Assembly: GCA_031763025.1 (NCBI GenBank)
Contig: JASSKH010000001.1
Coordinates: 18,329,142 to 18,393,141, forward strand
DNA: 64,000 bases
Origin: Macrocystis pyrifera
Lineage: Eukaryota > Sar > Phaeophyceae > Laminariales > Laminariaceae
Direction of reading: 5' to 3'
This document shows positions 48,001-57,800 of the stretch, piece after piece. The notes beneath the pieces were generated by a model that saw only the letters and a program-made list of their open reading frames with translations, had not been told where the DNA came from and did not search any database. The position numbers and the translations under genes were made by a program. How positions within the stretch are numbered: position 1 is the first letter of the stretch; every line of letters starts with the position of its first letter.

Positions 48001-51000
48001 AATAGATCCGCTTAAAAGATTTAGATAATCAACTGCGGGAATCGAATATCTGTCCGAGATGTGTAACGTTTGGGGTTGATATTAATGCATAAACGTTCCT
48101 TATTTTTCCGTCCACAGTCGTTGATATGAATAGGTGACTTTACCTGAAGGCGATGTCTCCAGTACCCCCGGCCACATCGAGCACCTTCGGCGGAGGAGAG
48201 CCGGCTTCACAGCCCGCCGATATGCCCAACATCGACACGAATTCGTCTTTCCACAGCCGGTGCATCCCTGCTTACCACAACCATATCGGAAATCGGGAAA
48301 AGGAAAGTTCATTATTGTCAAGTTTCAACTTTCGATGGACCACAATCATATCGGAAAGTGGAAAAATGCAATTTGACTTTGTTGCACTTCAACCTTGGAT
48401 TGACCACAATCATATCGGAAACCGGGAAAAAAAAAAAATGGTTTTGTTACGTTTCAACATGGCATGGATCGTACTGAGGGAGGCGCTTTTACCGGTTAAC
48501 AGCACACAACTAATACCAGATAAAGTACCAAATATAGTATGATGTTTTGTTGTTTTCATGCGCTTTTGGATGTTTTTCTACAAATCAGGAGAAGCCATCG
48601 ACCTAACCCAACCCCAACCCTAACCTCAACCCTAACCCTAACCCTAGCCTTGACCCCAACACCAACTCTAACCCCAACCCTAACCCAGTCTAAGGCTCGC
48701 CGCGCGTTTTGAACAATCTAAAAAATGCACGGACCAACACACACGTGGTAAAAAAATATTTTGGGTACTTCATCTGGTACGCTTTTGTGGGTCAAGATCA
48801 CAGAAAAGGCTACGTACGTACTGTGTTGAGGAATCGCATGTCTGCCGATTGGAGCTGACGGTGCTGTACACAAGGGAACGTCTATTAATATAACACTATT
48901 AATATAACAATCGGAACAAACTATTAATATGGTGTGTTGACATAGGGGGATACATGTTTTTGGGGTCCATCGTGGGCTCTGATTTCTAAGTATTACTATG
49001 TATTGCTATATATTATGTATTACTATGTATTACCATGTAATACTATTTATTACTAAGTATTACTATGTATTGCTATGTATTACTATGTATTACAATGCAT
49101 TCCTATGTATCACTATGTATTACTATGTACCAGGTATTATTATGTACTGCTACTGTATGTAATACCATGTATTACTGTGTATTACTATGTATTACTGCTA
49201 TGTATTACTATGTATTACTATGTCCCCCTTTAATGATAGTAGCACAAGGACACCTACATGAGTCAGTACCAGGTGTAGATCACTGTAAAAGTTGGCATGA
49301 CACCGCCCTCGCCGTGAATATAGTCAGTCGCCTTTCTGGGTCCGATTTGAACATAAAAAAATAGGGGGATTATATTCACGGCCAGGGTGGTATATTAACA
49401 GTAAGAAACAGAGGAAACTGTCACTCTGGCCGTGAATATAACCCTCTTTCTGAGTCTGACACGAACATAAATAGGAGATTATATTCACGAACACGGTGGG
49501 ATTTTACCGTAATAAACAGGAAAACTCCAAACATGCCTTAAGGGGGGGGTGCACAAAACGAAAGTGGCGGCTGTGGGATATCTCGTCGATATATATTCTC
49601 CATAGACGCATCGCTTTTATGTTTGCGCTCTCCCCGCTGTCGAGGACAGCAGCTTGAAAATGTGTCCGAGAGGGTGTGTTACCTTATCACTCAGTGTGTT
49701 ACTGTACGTCATCCTATCACACGGGTTATACGGTGCGCTATCTTTTAACACGGGTTATTCGGTAATAGTGTACCTCTAGGCTGGTCTAATATTGACAGTA
49801 CCAGTTGCACTGGCTACTTCGCTGTATCATGGGTCACCGTTCCGCAAAAACTGAACCGTACCAAAAGGATGACCGCCTTTCCTTCCCTGGTACGCGTATG
49901 TCATCATGAAAAACGAAGCTGCAGAAAATTCTAATTGCGTGATGCACGCATGGGCTTTCAACCAGAGTCAGTCATCGGGACCACATCATTCCACTACTGA
50001 GGACAAAGGTTTGGCCGAGCGTTCCCGGCGTAGCGTTCCCGAGGGTATACATACCTTAGTATTTTCAGGGCGATGGCTCAAGGGGAACCGTCCGTCGTTG
50101 CAAAGTCGAGCCGAGCGTTTCGAGAAAATCTTCCACCGCGCACGTTTGAATACACCTCCAGCAGAAGTAAAGACAGTACAGGGCGCCCATACATGGATGG
50201 CGAAAAAACGATCCCTGAGAAACCCTAGGGTGAGATTTACAGAGCAGCAAGGGATCTCGACGTTGTCATCCTTTCCAATAAATACAATATCTGCGCCAAC
50301 GTCCACGTTCGTGTGCTACTGATCGATTGGGCCCAACGGTATCCTTACGATTGGCGAATGAGACTGCCCGCTGGCGCTTGCCTGCACTCATGAGGTCGTT
50401 CATGACGTCGTAGTTGTGCGCCACGCTGCTGAAGACGCATTTCACCATCCCCTTCTTAGTCTGAGAAGGCACCTGTGTAGTGTTACGTAGGGGAGAAACG
50501 GCGCACCATCCAGCAAAATACGACTGCTGTCATTGCGCGGCAGATACGACGCGAGGTACAGCAACAACAGCAGTAGGATTGGACGTATCATGTCGACACC
50601 TCTAAAGTCGACTTGTCGTGTCTCCTCGACAAACCTAGCAGCGTCACTATTGCGGCGGGTGCATAGTAATAGTAATACTTTGTATTACATGCTGTAGTAT
50701 TAGTAATACCTTGTGATACATGCTGTATTAATAGTGTTACATATTACGGGGGACCACAGTAAATAGGACCAATGTGGAGGACAGGTTTTGGGAAAGGTTC
50801 GTAGATTCGTCGTCGCACATGTACCCATGGAAGATACATCGGAAGTGTTATCACATCTGGGAATCTTTCCGAGAACCGGGAGAACTCGGCTTAATAACCC
50901 GAGCCTCCTTGAAGTCGAGACAGGCCTTGTTTGCCCGTCCGAACTTTACTCTCTCGATCTCTCTCTTCTCCACGCTGCTAACCCAACGTGGAGGGCTCTC

Positions 51001-54000
51001 TCCTTGCCCTAAATATAAGAAAGTAAAAGTGCAGCCCTCGGTAGCGGGTCAAAGCTACCACATCACTTGGGACCTTTGTGGCTCTACGAAAGTAGGGGCT
51101 CCATATTGGCGACCTCGATTTTTTTTTTTTTTTTTTTTTTTTCATCATCACTTTTACTTTCCAGCCCACTCGTAGGAGGTTTTACCCTCGACGATCTTCT
51201 GGACAAGCCGTGGTCACAGGTGTCGTCCCTTCTCCCCCCCGGTACGTGCCTTTATTTTTTATCGCGCATAGGGTTCAGCATTCCCACTGCTCGTCGATTT
51301 TCATCGAATGTACAGCTAACTCACGCTCTTGCGCTTTCCGCTAATCAATTTTATGCAAGAAAAAGTCCCTATGAGCATGCACTCGGTGAGACTCGAACTC
51401 ACGAAATTGATCTTGATGGGCTCGCGGACCACCTACCAAGCCACCGGGGATTGGATTGATTCGACTCACGCTGAAAGCGAATACGTAATTTTTTTATTTT
51501 TTATTTTGAGAGAGAGAGAAAAAAAACAGCATAATGGACTCGACTGAGTTCAGCATGACTGGCGCAGCTTGAAGAAGAAGGAGAAGAAGAGGAAGAAACA
51601 AGGGGCCAAGGGTACGCCGGATGCTCAACCGCAGATGGTACACCATGCGCTAAGTTCCGACGGCGTAAGCGAACCAAAAGAAAACGACGAAGAAGAGAAC
51701 GAGGATCATGAGGAGACCCTCGGGCAAGCGGAGAACTATTCGATTGCGGAGGACATCATAGCAGCTGCTGCTGCTGGTGGTGTCAAATCCCCAAACGACC
51801 ACGAAAAAGACTCAAAATCTGACACTTCACAACACCAGATACTTGTGATGTGTCAGATTTTGAGTCGTTTTCGTCGTCGTTTGTGGATTTGACACCAGCA
51901 GCTAATATTTCGGAGGTGACCAGATACTTGTGATGTGTCAGATTTTGAGTCGTTTTCGTCGTCGTTTGTGGATTTGACACCAGCCGCTAATATTAGTAAA
52001 AAAAGGGAAATATATAGGTTTTTGTGTGTAGCGTAGGTCCTGTTTACTATAGTCCCCCCGTAATAGTGATGCATAGTACCGCACACTAATACGGGGGTCC
52101 ATAGTTAATAGGACCTATGGCATACGTAAAAACCTATATATTTAACTATTTTTACTAACATAATATGGTCCCGTTAACTATGGACCCCCGTACTAATACA
52201 TATTAATACATACCTGGTAGCAATCAGAGCCTACGATGGACCCAAAAAGCATGTGTCCTCGTATGTTTACACGCTATTTTTGTATACACAAAAACCAATA
52301 TATTTCCCGATTTTTACCAACAAGGTTTGGTCCTATTTACTATGGTCCCCCGTAATATTAATACTGTCCCCCTCCCGAATACACATACAGTAGATCAAAT
52401 ACACATACAGCTACAGTTAGTCGCAGTCACAGTCAAAGTCAAATACAGAGATCAGGTGCCTCGAGCCGTCCGAGACTCCCGTACCCTGACATCATCTTCG
52501 GTCACAACGTCACAACCCTCTCCGATGTGAATACAGATCGACCGTACACCGGCGGCTTAACGACGGCCCCCGGTATCATACGGCAGAGCTCGTGTTGAGA
52601 CGTACTGGTACAGTTGAACCGCCACACAGATCTAGATACGTACCAGGTACTGTAGTAGCAGTCGCGGCTGGCGGTGGTGTACGAATTATTAACTGTCGCT
52701 GGTGCCCCCACCGGAGAGCTGTTGGTGGTGTTTACTTACACTGCGGGCGATCGGCTGAGAAAACTTCAGTTTATTCACTTCACGTTATTCTTCTTAAAAT
52801 ACCCGCTGGTGAACGTCCGAGGAGAGGAGTCGAGATGGCATGCTACTCTCACAGCCAGTCTAAACTTATTACACATCGTAGGAAAATGGGCTTTTTCCTT
52901 CATCATGTTCTTTGGGAACTCAGGGCCGGTCCTAACGAGAAACAAAAAAACGAAATAAAAAAACGAAGAGCAAAACTAAAGAGCGCGTGAGTTTTATTGG
53001 TCATCCTAAAAAAAGTAGCCTCTCTCCCGATACCTCCGTTTTCACATTTCGTTTAGTCAAGTCCCAAACCACTTAATCTCTACGAAATGGGGGCCAAACA
53101 AACGATTTATGGGTTACCCAGGGTCGAAGAGGAACATAAGTAGGAGGAGCTCGAAGCGTTGGGATGACGTTCCGATAAATTTTCTTCGACCAGTTGGCAA
53201 GCTCACGATGGCCGAGGTAGTGCATGTGGCTGCCACGCTGCTTGTCTGCTGACGGCGTTAGCGTACGAAGTGTATAGGTAGGGCATCACCAAGGGGTGCC
53301 CTCGCAAGAAACCGGGGGATCAGGAATTGGCTGTAGCGGTAATTTTTCGACTTTTTTTGTTCCACACTCAACATTCGAACGTCTGCCATCGAATAGCGAT
53401 GGCCGATACACAACTTCCAGAGCACTCCGGAGGGAGCGGGTTGGATCACGAGAACCGCCTGCTGTGGAGGGTGCCTCGCATGTGCGATTTGTGTCTATTC
53501 GCCGTCGTTGTCGAGCGCTATCGCCGGGAATCACTTGCTGTGGAGGTTGAGTTAGCACCGGGTACAAATTCTACAGGACTTTTCTTTTGTTTCGTTTTTT
53601 TCTTCGTTTATTTTTTCTCGTTAGAACTCACAACGTGTTTTTTTAAGAAAAAAAAAACGATAGTCTGTTCGTTTATTTCGTTTTTTTTGTTTCGTTTTTC
53701 TCGTTTTTCTTCTCGTTAAGACTGCCCGCATAGGGAAACAATGTCGAAATCGAACAACGACTGTAAGGACAGCAGTGTATATCACAATATAGCAGCGTAC
53801 ATAAACCACACGAAGCAGCAGCCCGGGTTTCATCGTCACGTGAGGAACTGGACGACACGGGACGGCACGCGCGCGGCAGGGTGATACTACTGCTGCTGAA
53901 ACACCGATTCCATGCTTGTTCTGCTGCAACGCCTTTCGACGCGCCTGTTTCAAACCTCACCAGTCCCGTTTTTCGATTGCTTCGTATGCATTGATGGGTC

Positions 54001-54294
54001 CCAAAAAACAAAAAAAGGGGACGTATGCATACATACACCTGTACCAGAGTTATTCTACGCTAGTCGTCGTCTTGCCTGCTGGAAGCCGAAATGCGTGTCA
54101 TCGTTTGCATCGTCGGCTGTCGAACCCGCCGCTGCCGACGCGCGTCCTTCGCCTGAACCTGACTGAGCTGACGCCGAAAATCTGCGGGACATTGGGAACC
54201 CACATGGTCGAGCGTGTGCGTACTGATGGCATGCAGACAGAGGCTTGCGACGACGCAGGGTAGTTCGTCGCCAAGACTCTATAATCGTACCCAT
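39053..54294 (-). CDS. COQ5: COQ5, mitochondrial ubiquinone-biosynthesis C-methyltransferase (10 exons)
   Basis: Exons (minus, 5' to 3'): 54294-54076, 50472-50382, 48267-48144, 46292-46160, 45969-45904, 44271-44191, 42955-42906, 41052-40959, 39927-39866, 39176-39053. All phases agree; the product is 347 aa (human COQ5 327). The Arg-rich N-terminus (RRTTLRRRK) fits mitochondrial import. Then follow [24 protein letters not shown] motif [15 protein letters not shown] (132-145), SDINPDMLE (181-189), [12 protein letters not shown] (213-224), [56 protein letters not shown] and the C-terminal [14 protein letters not shown]5 methylates 2-polyprenyl-6-methoxy-benzoquinol at carbon 2 using SAM, in the matrix-side coenzyme Q complex. 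Introns 1 and 2 use GC donors. Introns run 190 to 3603 bp and are full of repeats. It diverges from the gene at 54827. Confidence 0.97.
44282..44482. repeat. AAACCGTCAAGACG minisatellite beside a COQ5 acceptor
   Basis: Around a dozen diverged units (about 14-16 bp) of AAACCGYCARGACG start roughly 10 bp upstream of the COQ5 exon 44271-44191 acceptor, on the intron side. The COQ5 transcript carries the complement, so it overlaps the normal polypyrimidine/branch zone. Confidence 0.75.
45565..45725 (+). repeat. Repeat F, copy 1
   Basis: Shares CGACGCCAGTCGACGAGGGAAG, TTCTCGC.A.AAAA, a long G run and GTCACTCCGGATCTGA-like text with 62668-62830. It lies in a COQ5 intron. The G run is 14-15 bases here. 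Confidence 0.6.
46393..46436. repeat. CATCAGCACTAG hexamer/12-mer repeat
   Basis: Repeats of CATCAG and CACTAG in a COQ5 intron. Confidence 0.75.
46565..46735. repeat. CACACGTGTG-containing tandem repeat
   Basis: Six units of about 28-30 bp, each with the palindrome CACACGTGTG followed by GATAAGTG/GATATGTGG and AAGATAA. Lies in the COQ5 intron 46293-48143. The palindrome contains the bHLH/bZIP core CACGTG. Confidence 0.85.
47663..47690. repeat. Interstitial telomere-like CCCTAA repeat 1
   Basis: CCTAACCCTAACCCTAACCC in a COQ5 intron. Confidence 0.8.
47910..48118 (-). repeat. Repeat G, copy 2 (reverse)
   Basis: The reverse complement begins CGACTGTGGACGGAAAAATA, then CGTTTATGCATTAATA, AACGTTACACATCTCGGACA, GATCTAGGTCATGT and ACATGTTTCCTGGGC, matching 35015-35230. 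It ends about 25 bp from the COQ5 48144 donor. Confidence 0.7.
48600..48690. repeat. Interstitial telomere-like CCCTAA repeat 2 (degenerate)
   Basis: CCCTAA, CCCCAA and CCTCAA variants in a row, e.g. AACCCTAACCCTAACCCTAG, in the COQ5 intron downstream of exon 48144-48267. Confidence 0.75.
49000..49215. repeat. TATTACTATG minisatellite
   Basis: About twenty 10-bp units of TATTACTATG with point variants, containing one TACCAGGTA at 49128. Confidence 0.85.
50747..50770. mobile_element. Solitary MITE-A end
   Basis: CGGGGGACCACAGTAAATAG preceded by TA, without a matching right end nearby. Confidence 0.6.
51119..51449 (-). mobile_element. tRNA-derived SINE, copy 2 (full length with poly-A)
   Basis: 331 bp. 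On the minus strand the head at 51449 has TGGCTTGGTAGGTGG (A-box-like) and AGTTCGAGTCTCACC (B box/T arm; stem GTGAG/CTCAC, loop TTCGAGT). A body shared with 22976-23293 and 34237-34430 follows. It ends in an uninterrupted run of 24 A (24 T at 51119-51142 on the plus strand). A and B boxes are the internal promoter of RNA polymerase III. Lies in COQ5 intron 1, in the same orientation as COQ5. Confidence 0.87.
51569..51892 (+). CDS. Hypothetical Lys/Glu-rich frame in COQ5 intron 1
   Basis: 107 codons from Met 51569: a KKKEKKRKK start, then an acidic middle ([12 protein letters not shown]), then [14 protein letters not shown]. The coding-like first 85 codons run into a foldback repeat at 51770. 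An ATG at 51535 in another frame ([12 protein letters not shown]) just upstream suggests the true N-terminus was lost to a frame shift. It looks like an intronless, decayed gene copy. The family is not recognised. Confidence 0.3.
   Translation: MKKKEKKRKKQGAKGTPDAQPQMVHHALSSDGVSEPKENDEEENEDHEETLGQAENYSIAEDIIAAAAAGGVKSPNDHEKDSKSDTSQHQILVMCQILSRFRRRLWI
51770..51902. repeat. Foldback (inverted) repeat, about 58-bp arms
   Basis: The left arm 51770-51830 and right arm 51845-51902 are reverse complements with few mismatches (core TCAAAATCTGACAC), separated by 14 bp. The right arm is copied again directly at 51930-51985. Translation of the arms gives the same peptide pattern ([15 protein letters not shown]) from both strands. 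Confidence 0.85.
51995..52060. mobile_element. MITE-A, right-half copy
   Basis: AT-rich core (AAAAAAGGGAAATATATAGG, TTTTTGTGTGTAG) and right end CTATAGTCCCCCCG followed by TA; the left end is absent. It is the first of three MITE-A pieces within 360 bp. Confidence 0.65.
52092..52190. mobile_element. MITE-A, full copy 4
   Basis: 99 bp, ends CGGGGGTCCATAGTTAATAG and CTATGGACCCCCG with TA flanks. The two ends share the same GGTCC variant, so the end pair has stayed matched. Confidence 0.85.
52275..52352. mobile_element. MITE-A, right-half copy 2
   Basis: The core TACACAAAAACCAATATATT and right end CTATGGTCCCCCG followed by TA are present; the left end is missing. Confidence 0.65.
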
Positions 54295-54826
54295 GATGTA
54301 TTGTACCAGGGGTATGTGTTGACAGTTGTGCCGACATGTATGCACTGATTGCCTGGTACGCCTGCTACCTGGCACCTGCTGTATGCTGAGGTGATGTTTT
54401 CGATGACTACATGTACTGAACACTGCAAGTAAGGGCTGTGACGTTCACTCACCCAGACTCACCCAGGGCGTTGCCCGCGATATCTCTTCGCAGACAATCG
54501 GACCAGTCTCAAGGACGTTGCTCCGAATCTACGCATGGGATAGCTGTTGCGACTCCTGCTGCTCGTACCCTACCAAGGCTACTTGAGTAGGCTCTTTGTC
54601 TGTGATAGAGTCATTCCCATTGGTCTCCATGTCCAACTCCAGGGTTTCAGTGCTCAGAGTTCGTAGTGATATTGGATAGAAACATTCCAAAATAGGGGTG
54701 GTGTATGATTCGAACCGTTGTTTTTTTCCACCGCATTTAGCGTTTTCCGCCGCATTTCGCTCTCTTGGGGCCCTTTTTCTGAGAAGTTTGGACTCGAAGG
54801 CTACAGCAGCACCAGGCGCGGCGAGC
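54295..54826. promoter_or_regulatory. Candidate bidirectional promoter, COQ5 / coiled-coil gene
   Basis: 532 bp separates the two divergent start codons. No repeats of the families above were found here, unlike almost every other interval. An ATTGG (inverted CCAAT) lies near 54619. No clear TATA box was identified for either gene. The head-to-head layout itself is the main evidence. Confidence 0.45.
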
Positions 54827-57800
54827 ATGGTGCGGAGCATGTACAGCTACGACGACGAACTCAGCACCAAGAAGCTGCGGCCGCCACGAATGGGGTTAAA
54901 ACCGCAGTTCAGGGATGGTTTCCGCGCAAAAAGCCATCACGTCCCGTCCCTCCCTGTTGAAAAAGCAGCAAATGTTCCGCAACGACAACGACTTCCAACG
55001 ACGACATCATTATCAACGACCACTATTGATAGTACGACGTTGCCAGCGACAACGACGGCGAGGAAAAACCCGGCGACTCTGAAGGGCGAGGCCCTGTATC
55101 TAGCGGCTATCCTCCATGCTAGGCTGTCAGATTCGGCGCACAATAGAGATGGACGGGGTTTGCTTTCGCGGGCTGTGGCAAGGGAAGAGCTCGATCAGTT
55201 CCTCCTGGCATTCTTCAGCGATCCTACCAACGTTCAGTTTGCCAGAGAGAAGGTTTGCGAAAGTTCGGAATCGTTGAGTTACGTACCCGGCCAGTGGACA
55301 GTAGACTGTGGGCACTCGCCAAGACGTGGTATTGCCAATGTGTGATTCGCGTTGCTCGCTGCTTGTGTCGCGTGCTGGTGACTGACACCGGCGTCGGCTT
55401 GAGAATGCCAGGCTCAAGGTTTTACGCAATGTACGCTCATCATCCGACACCACATGTTCGATGCTGGTGTTCGTGGGTCTACTTAGTGGAGTTAACTCAG
55501 CGTTCTTATCCGGTGATTATGGTCATTCTATCACACATACATGGTACGTCGAAATACAATATCGATTGGAAGATAGGTTGACCAGCAATAGCAGGAGAGC
55601 TGAATCCAATTCGGGGAAAAAAACAAACATGATCCAGGGTAGGTGTACGAAGGGGGACGGGGATGTCTACAGTTACCGTGTCGTCTCGAAGCAGAGTTCA
55701 CATTCTGACACCGCTGCACTCAAAAGCTATAAATACAAAACGTGGCGTAGTCGAGCAGTGGTGAACGTATTAGGTGTCTGATTGTTTGCAGTGTAAGCTC
55801 TCTTACCTTACCTGGAGCTCCGAGCAACGCTTCGTACGAGAATCCTTACAGAAAAATGATACCGGTACAGAAATTGGTAGGTTAGTACAATATTCCACAG
55901 CAGGTCATAGTTCTACCTAAAACACCGTCACGGAAGAGCATCTTGCTGCTTACCAATATGAACGTAAATATAAATATCGTTTACCCTTGAATAGGAGGAC
56001 CAAGCGGTCCTCATATTTTCGCTATGAGTGCTGTATGCACGCTCTACAACGGACCTCGGACGAACGCCGACTCGAAGGAGGGAATCCACGAGCTGCACTG
56101 CAATACCGCAAGGTTGTACAATATGGTGACACACCACTGCCACGATCGTGAAGGCATTCCGCAAACCTTTTACTGGAAAACCCATCTTATACGGTGATAC
56201 CGCGTGTGTCTGGTGCCTGGTGCCTGCACTTAAAGATTGAAGCAAGAAGACGAATAGTTGAAGAAAATTCTGCGAAAAGAATCGGCAACACCCTTGACAC
56301 TGGCGGGGGGGTTATCCCAAGAGGTCACCCCGACGCTGACAAGGCGAAAGGTTTCCGTTTGGACCCAGCTTCGATGGGCCCTTCTCGGCACCCAACGCTG
56401 GACGGTCGTGCCGTCGAGCATCATTCCACGGACTGCGGCAGGTACCCTACAGTAAAATAGGGGTAAACATGAGCTCAACAGAGATGCATTGCTATATCAC
56501 GGGTACTGGGTATTTGGTCTACATCAGCGCCGCCAACCACCAATCTCACAGCTCACTCTCGATCAGCGTTACCACCAACAGTGTTTGAAGCCTTTTACCA
56601 ATTGATAATGAATTGCACAGAAACGTATGCCACATCTGACTCCAATCTCGAGAATTCGTCCCCGAAACGAGAGTGCAGTCCTAACAGTCCTAAACGGGTT
56701 AACCCATGTGGGACCTTGATATAGAGACCAAAACTACGGTTGACTGGTTTCGGTGTTGTCAACCGTCTACGAGCACTTCAAGCAGCGTGCGCGCCAAGCA
56801 GAACGAGTGCGGTCACGCCGCGACGCTGCGCCCGTGCCGAACGATTGCTTCCATTGATGGCAGTTCGGACAATAATTTGAGTCACTCCCCAATCACGCAG
56901 TGGCCGTTGCTGTAATCGCCAAATGATCTCGACAGTTTCCCCGCTGAAGTCCCTAGAGGGATAAATCGGTGCCACGATGGAGGTAGCATTTTTCGGCCAA
57001 ATTACATATATATATATATATCTTGCCGTAAACATAAAGAACACTAGGTCTTCACATGAATGTCAAAACGGTCGTTATATTTCCGCCCGGAGTGGGATGG
57101 TTTTGTTTCTACAAGTAGTTTTCGATGTGCACCCCCGAGGCGATGGGGTTGATATTCGGGTTAAGCGTACACTTTTTATCAAAGCCGTCTTTGGGTCTTG
57201 CACGTAGACAATAAATAAGAGTAAAGCTCCTCAAATGAGGAAGGAGCCTCAGGAAAGTTAGAGGTGTTTCATCCTAGAACCGTAGGGTGTGTCTGAATCA
57301 AACATATCATCAACGGTACTTCCGGCAATCCGTCAAAATCAAAGATTTTATGCCAAGCCGTTACCGTGTTTAACCGTGTGTGGCATTTTTAAGCGGGAAG
57401 CAGGGTATACTTGTTATCATGCCGCATTGATTGGTTGCTCCTCGTGGTTGCCCGTTATCGTTGCGTGCAACTCCTGCTGCACGTCAAGCATCGACCTTTT
57501 CCGCTTGGCTCGGTGCGTCGCTGTAACAAATATTTTACCATTCGACAATATGCTCAAGATAGATCTCAACGTCGATCACGTACAAGCACCCCCAGCAAGA
57601 GGAAGAAAATCAAGGAAACCACCAGCCGATAAATCATTTGAGTTCAACTTCTCCTGTACAAGCGCCAAAAGGTTTTACGCTGTAACACACTGCTATATCT
57701 GTATGAGCACAGCAAGATCTTAGCTATATCATGTTTTCCCTTACTGTTATGCAGGTTTGGCCCGTGCTTAGTCGACAATGCTGGAGACGGGTGTCCTAAC

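Noticed and set aside
49906-50322. 138-codon plus-strand frame in a COQ5 intron
   Set aside because: A frame of similar length exists on the opposite strand and neither matches a family. It could be transposon debris, but support is too weak to list.
57289-57723. 144-codon frame as an extra exon or gene
   Set aside because: It does not fit the phase between exons 56236-56441 and 57755-57903, and no family was recognised.
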